Shown piece after piece: positions 6,242-6,453 of a DNA stretch of 6,453 bases. The stretch's first letter is position 1. Each line of letters opens with the position of its first letter. The position numbers were made by a program, and so were the translations under genes. The notes under the pieces were generated by a model. The model saw only the letters and a list, made by a program, of their open reading frames with translations. It was not told where the DNA came from and made no database searches. Source of the DNA: Candidatus Sordicultor aquaticus (lineage in GTDB: Bacteria; Atribacterota; Atribacteria; Atribacterales; Caldatribacteriaceae); contig JAGPEW010000040.1 of assembly GCA_018056825.1 (NCBI GenBank), positions 1 through 6,453 on the forward strand, written 5' to 3'.

Positions 6242-6257
6242 ATATTTTGGAAAATAT
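6242..6257. repeat. AT-rich dyad just upstream of the 6281 promoter
   Basis: ATATTTT (6242-6248), GG, AAAATAT (6251-6257) is a perfect 7+7 inverted repeat. It lies just upstream of where the -35 contact would fall for the -10 box at 6284-6289, so it could be an operator or an UP-like element. AT-rich DNA makes such dyads fairly often by chance. Confidence 0.3.
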
Positions 6258-6280
6258 GAACAAATTGCGAGAGAAAAGAA

Positions 6281-6289
6281 TGTTATAAT
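6281..6289 (+). promoter_or_regulatory. Extended -10 promoter
   Basis: TGT followed by a perfect TATAAT (6284-6289) forms an extended -10 element. No good -35 box sits 17 bases upstream; TTGCGA (6265-6270) is only 13 bases away. Extended -10 promoters often work without one. The expected start, about position 6296, coincides with the first paired base of the long stem described next. Confidence 0.55.
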
Positions 6290-6295
6290 AAATTT

Positions 6296-6408
6296 AGGGG
6301 TTATAGTATCCCGCAAAACTGGTTAAACTGTTAAAACTTTAAAAAAGTAAATTACATCAGAAGTCAAAAACTTAAGGTTACTATGTGCTTAGGGATACTA
6401 TAGCTTCT
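6296..6408 (+). ncRNA. Candidate structured small RNA, or a short inverted-repeat element
   Basis: Positions 6296-6312 pair with 6392-6408 in a continuous 17-bp stem with three G-U pairs, including a perfect 11-bp core TATAGTATCCC/GGGATACTATA (6302-6312/6392-6402). The 79-base interior is A-rich and can form small hairpins, ACTTT/AAAGT (6336-6340/6344-6348) and AAGT/ACTT (6361-6364/6370-6373). The predicted transcription start falls at the base of the stem, and U-rich sequence follows it (TCTTTT and further T-runs after 6412). No known RNA family is recognised: it is shorter than 6S RNA and lacks T-box or tRNA motifs. A small MITE-like element is the main alternative, but no flanking target duplication is seen. 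Confidence 0.35.
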
Positions 6409-6453
6409 CCGGTAGTCTTTTATGTTTCTTTGTCTTTGCCTTTTGGGGGGTTG

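Noticed and set aside
6207..6242. Tiny open frame of 11 codons starting at ATG 6207 with AGGAAAG upstream
   Set aside because: Too short, no recognisable sequence, and expected by chance in AT-rich DNA; no leader-peptide pattern seen.
6383..6403. Six-codon open frame from ATG 6383
   Set aside because: It lies across the 3' arm of the long stem and has no proper ribosome site.
6296..6408. 6S RNA
   Set aside because: The paired segment is much shorter than the usual 180-200 bases, and the typical central bubble flanked by two long stems is not seen.
6296..6408. Insertion sequence ends
   Set aside because: There is an inverted repeat, but no transposase, no room for one, and no flanking duplication; only a MITE remains possible.

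Overview
The window reads as chromosomal DNA of an anaerobic member of the Firmicutes (Bacillota), most likely a Clostridia-type lineage. Four things point there: the gene order tRNA-Ser, large SRP RNA, dnaX, ybaB, recR; an SRP RNA of the long Gram-positive type with an Alu domain; AT-rich genes with strong AGGAGG-type ribosome binding sites and frequent TTG starts; and a four-subunit, oxygen-sensitive 2-oxoacid:ferredoxin oxidoreductase. The genus cannot be named from the sequence alone. GC-rich structured RNAs inside an otherwise AT-rich region would fit a thermophile, but that is only a hint.

All genes lie on the + strand. A near-consensus sigma-A promoter (17-45) opens the window and serves tRNA-Ser(GGA) (57-151). 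The SRP RNA (about 156-439) follows after only a few bases, and dnaX begins 30 bases after that. dnaX overlaps ybaB, recR starts 12 bases after ybaB, and the por genes start 5 bases after recR. No internal promoter or convincing terminator is visible before about 5985, so the window may hold one long transcription unit: translation and secretion RNAs, then clamp loading (DnaX) and recombinational repair (YbaB, RecR), then central carbon metabolism (PorC, PorD, PorA, PorB). The Por subunits together make one enzyme that interconverts pyruvate plus CoA with acetyl-CoA, CO2 and reduced ferredoxin.

The last 480 bases (5972-6453) hold no recognisable gene. They contain a perfect 14-bp hairpin just after porB, a second weaker stem followed by T-runs, an AT-rich 7+7 dyad, an extended -10 promoter, and a 113-base segment closed by a 17-bp long-range stem. 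That stem begins exactly where the promoter would start transcription, so the segment is a candidate small structured RNA.

The two observations most worth checking are this candidate RNA and a layout in the 3' part of dnaX that resembles a programmed -1 frameshift site: in-phase A-runs, an upstream SD-like GAGG, downstream stems, and early -1 stops. It could yield a shorter gamma-like clamp-loader subunit.
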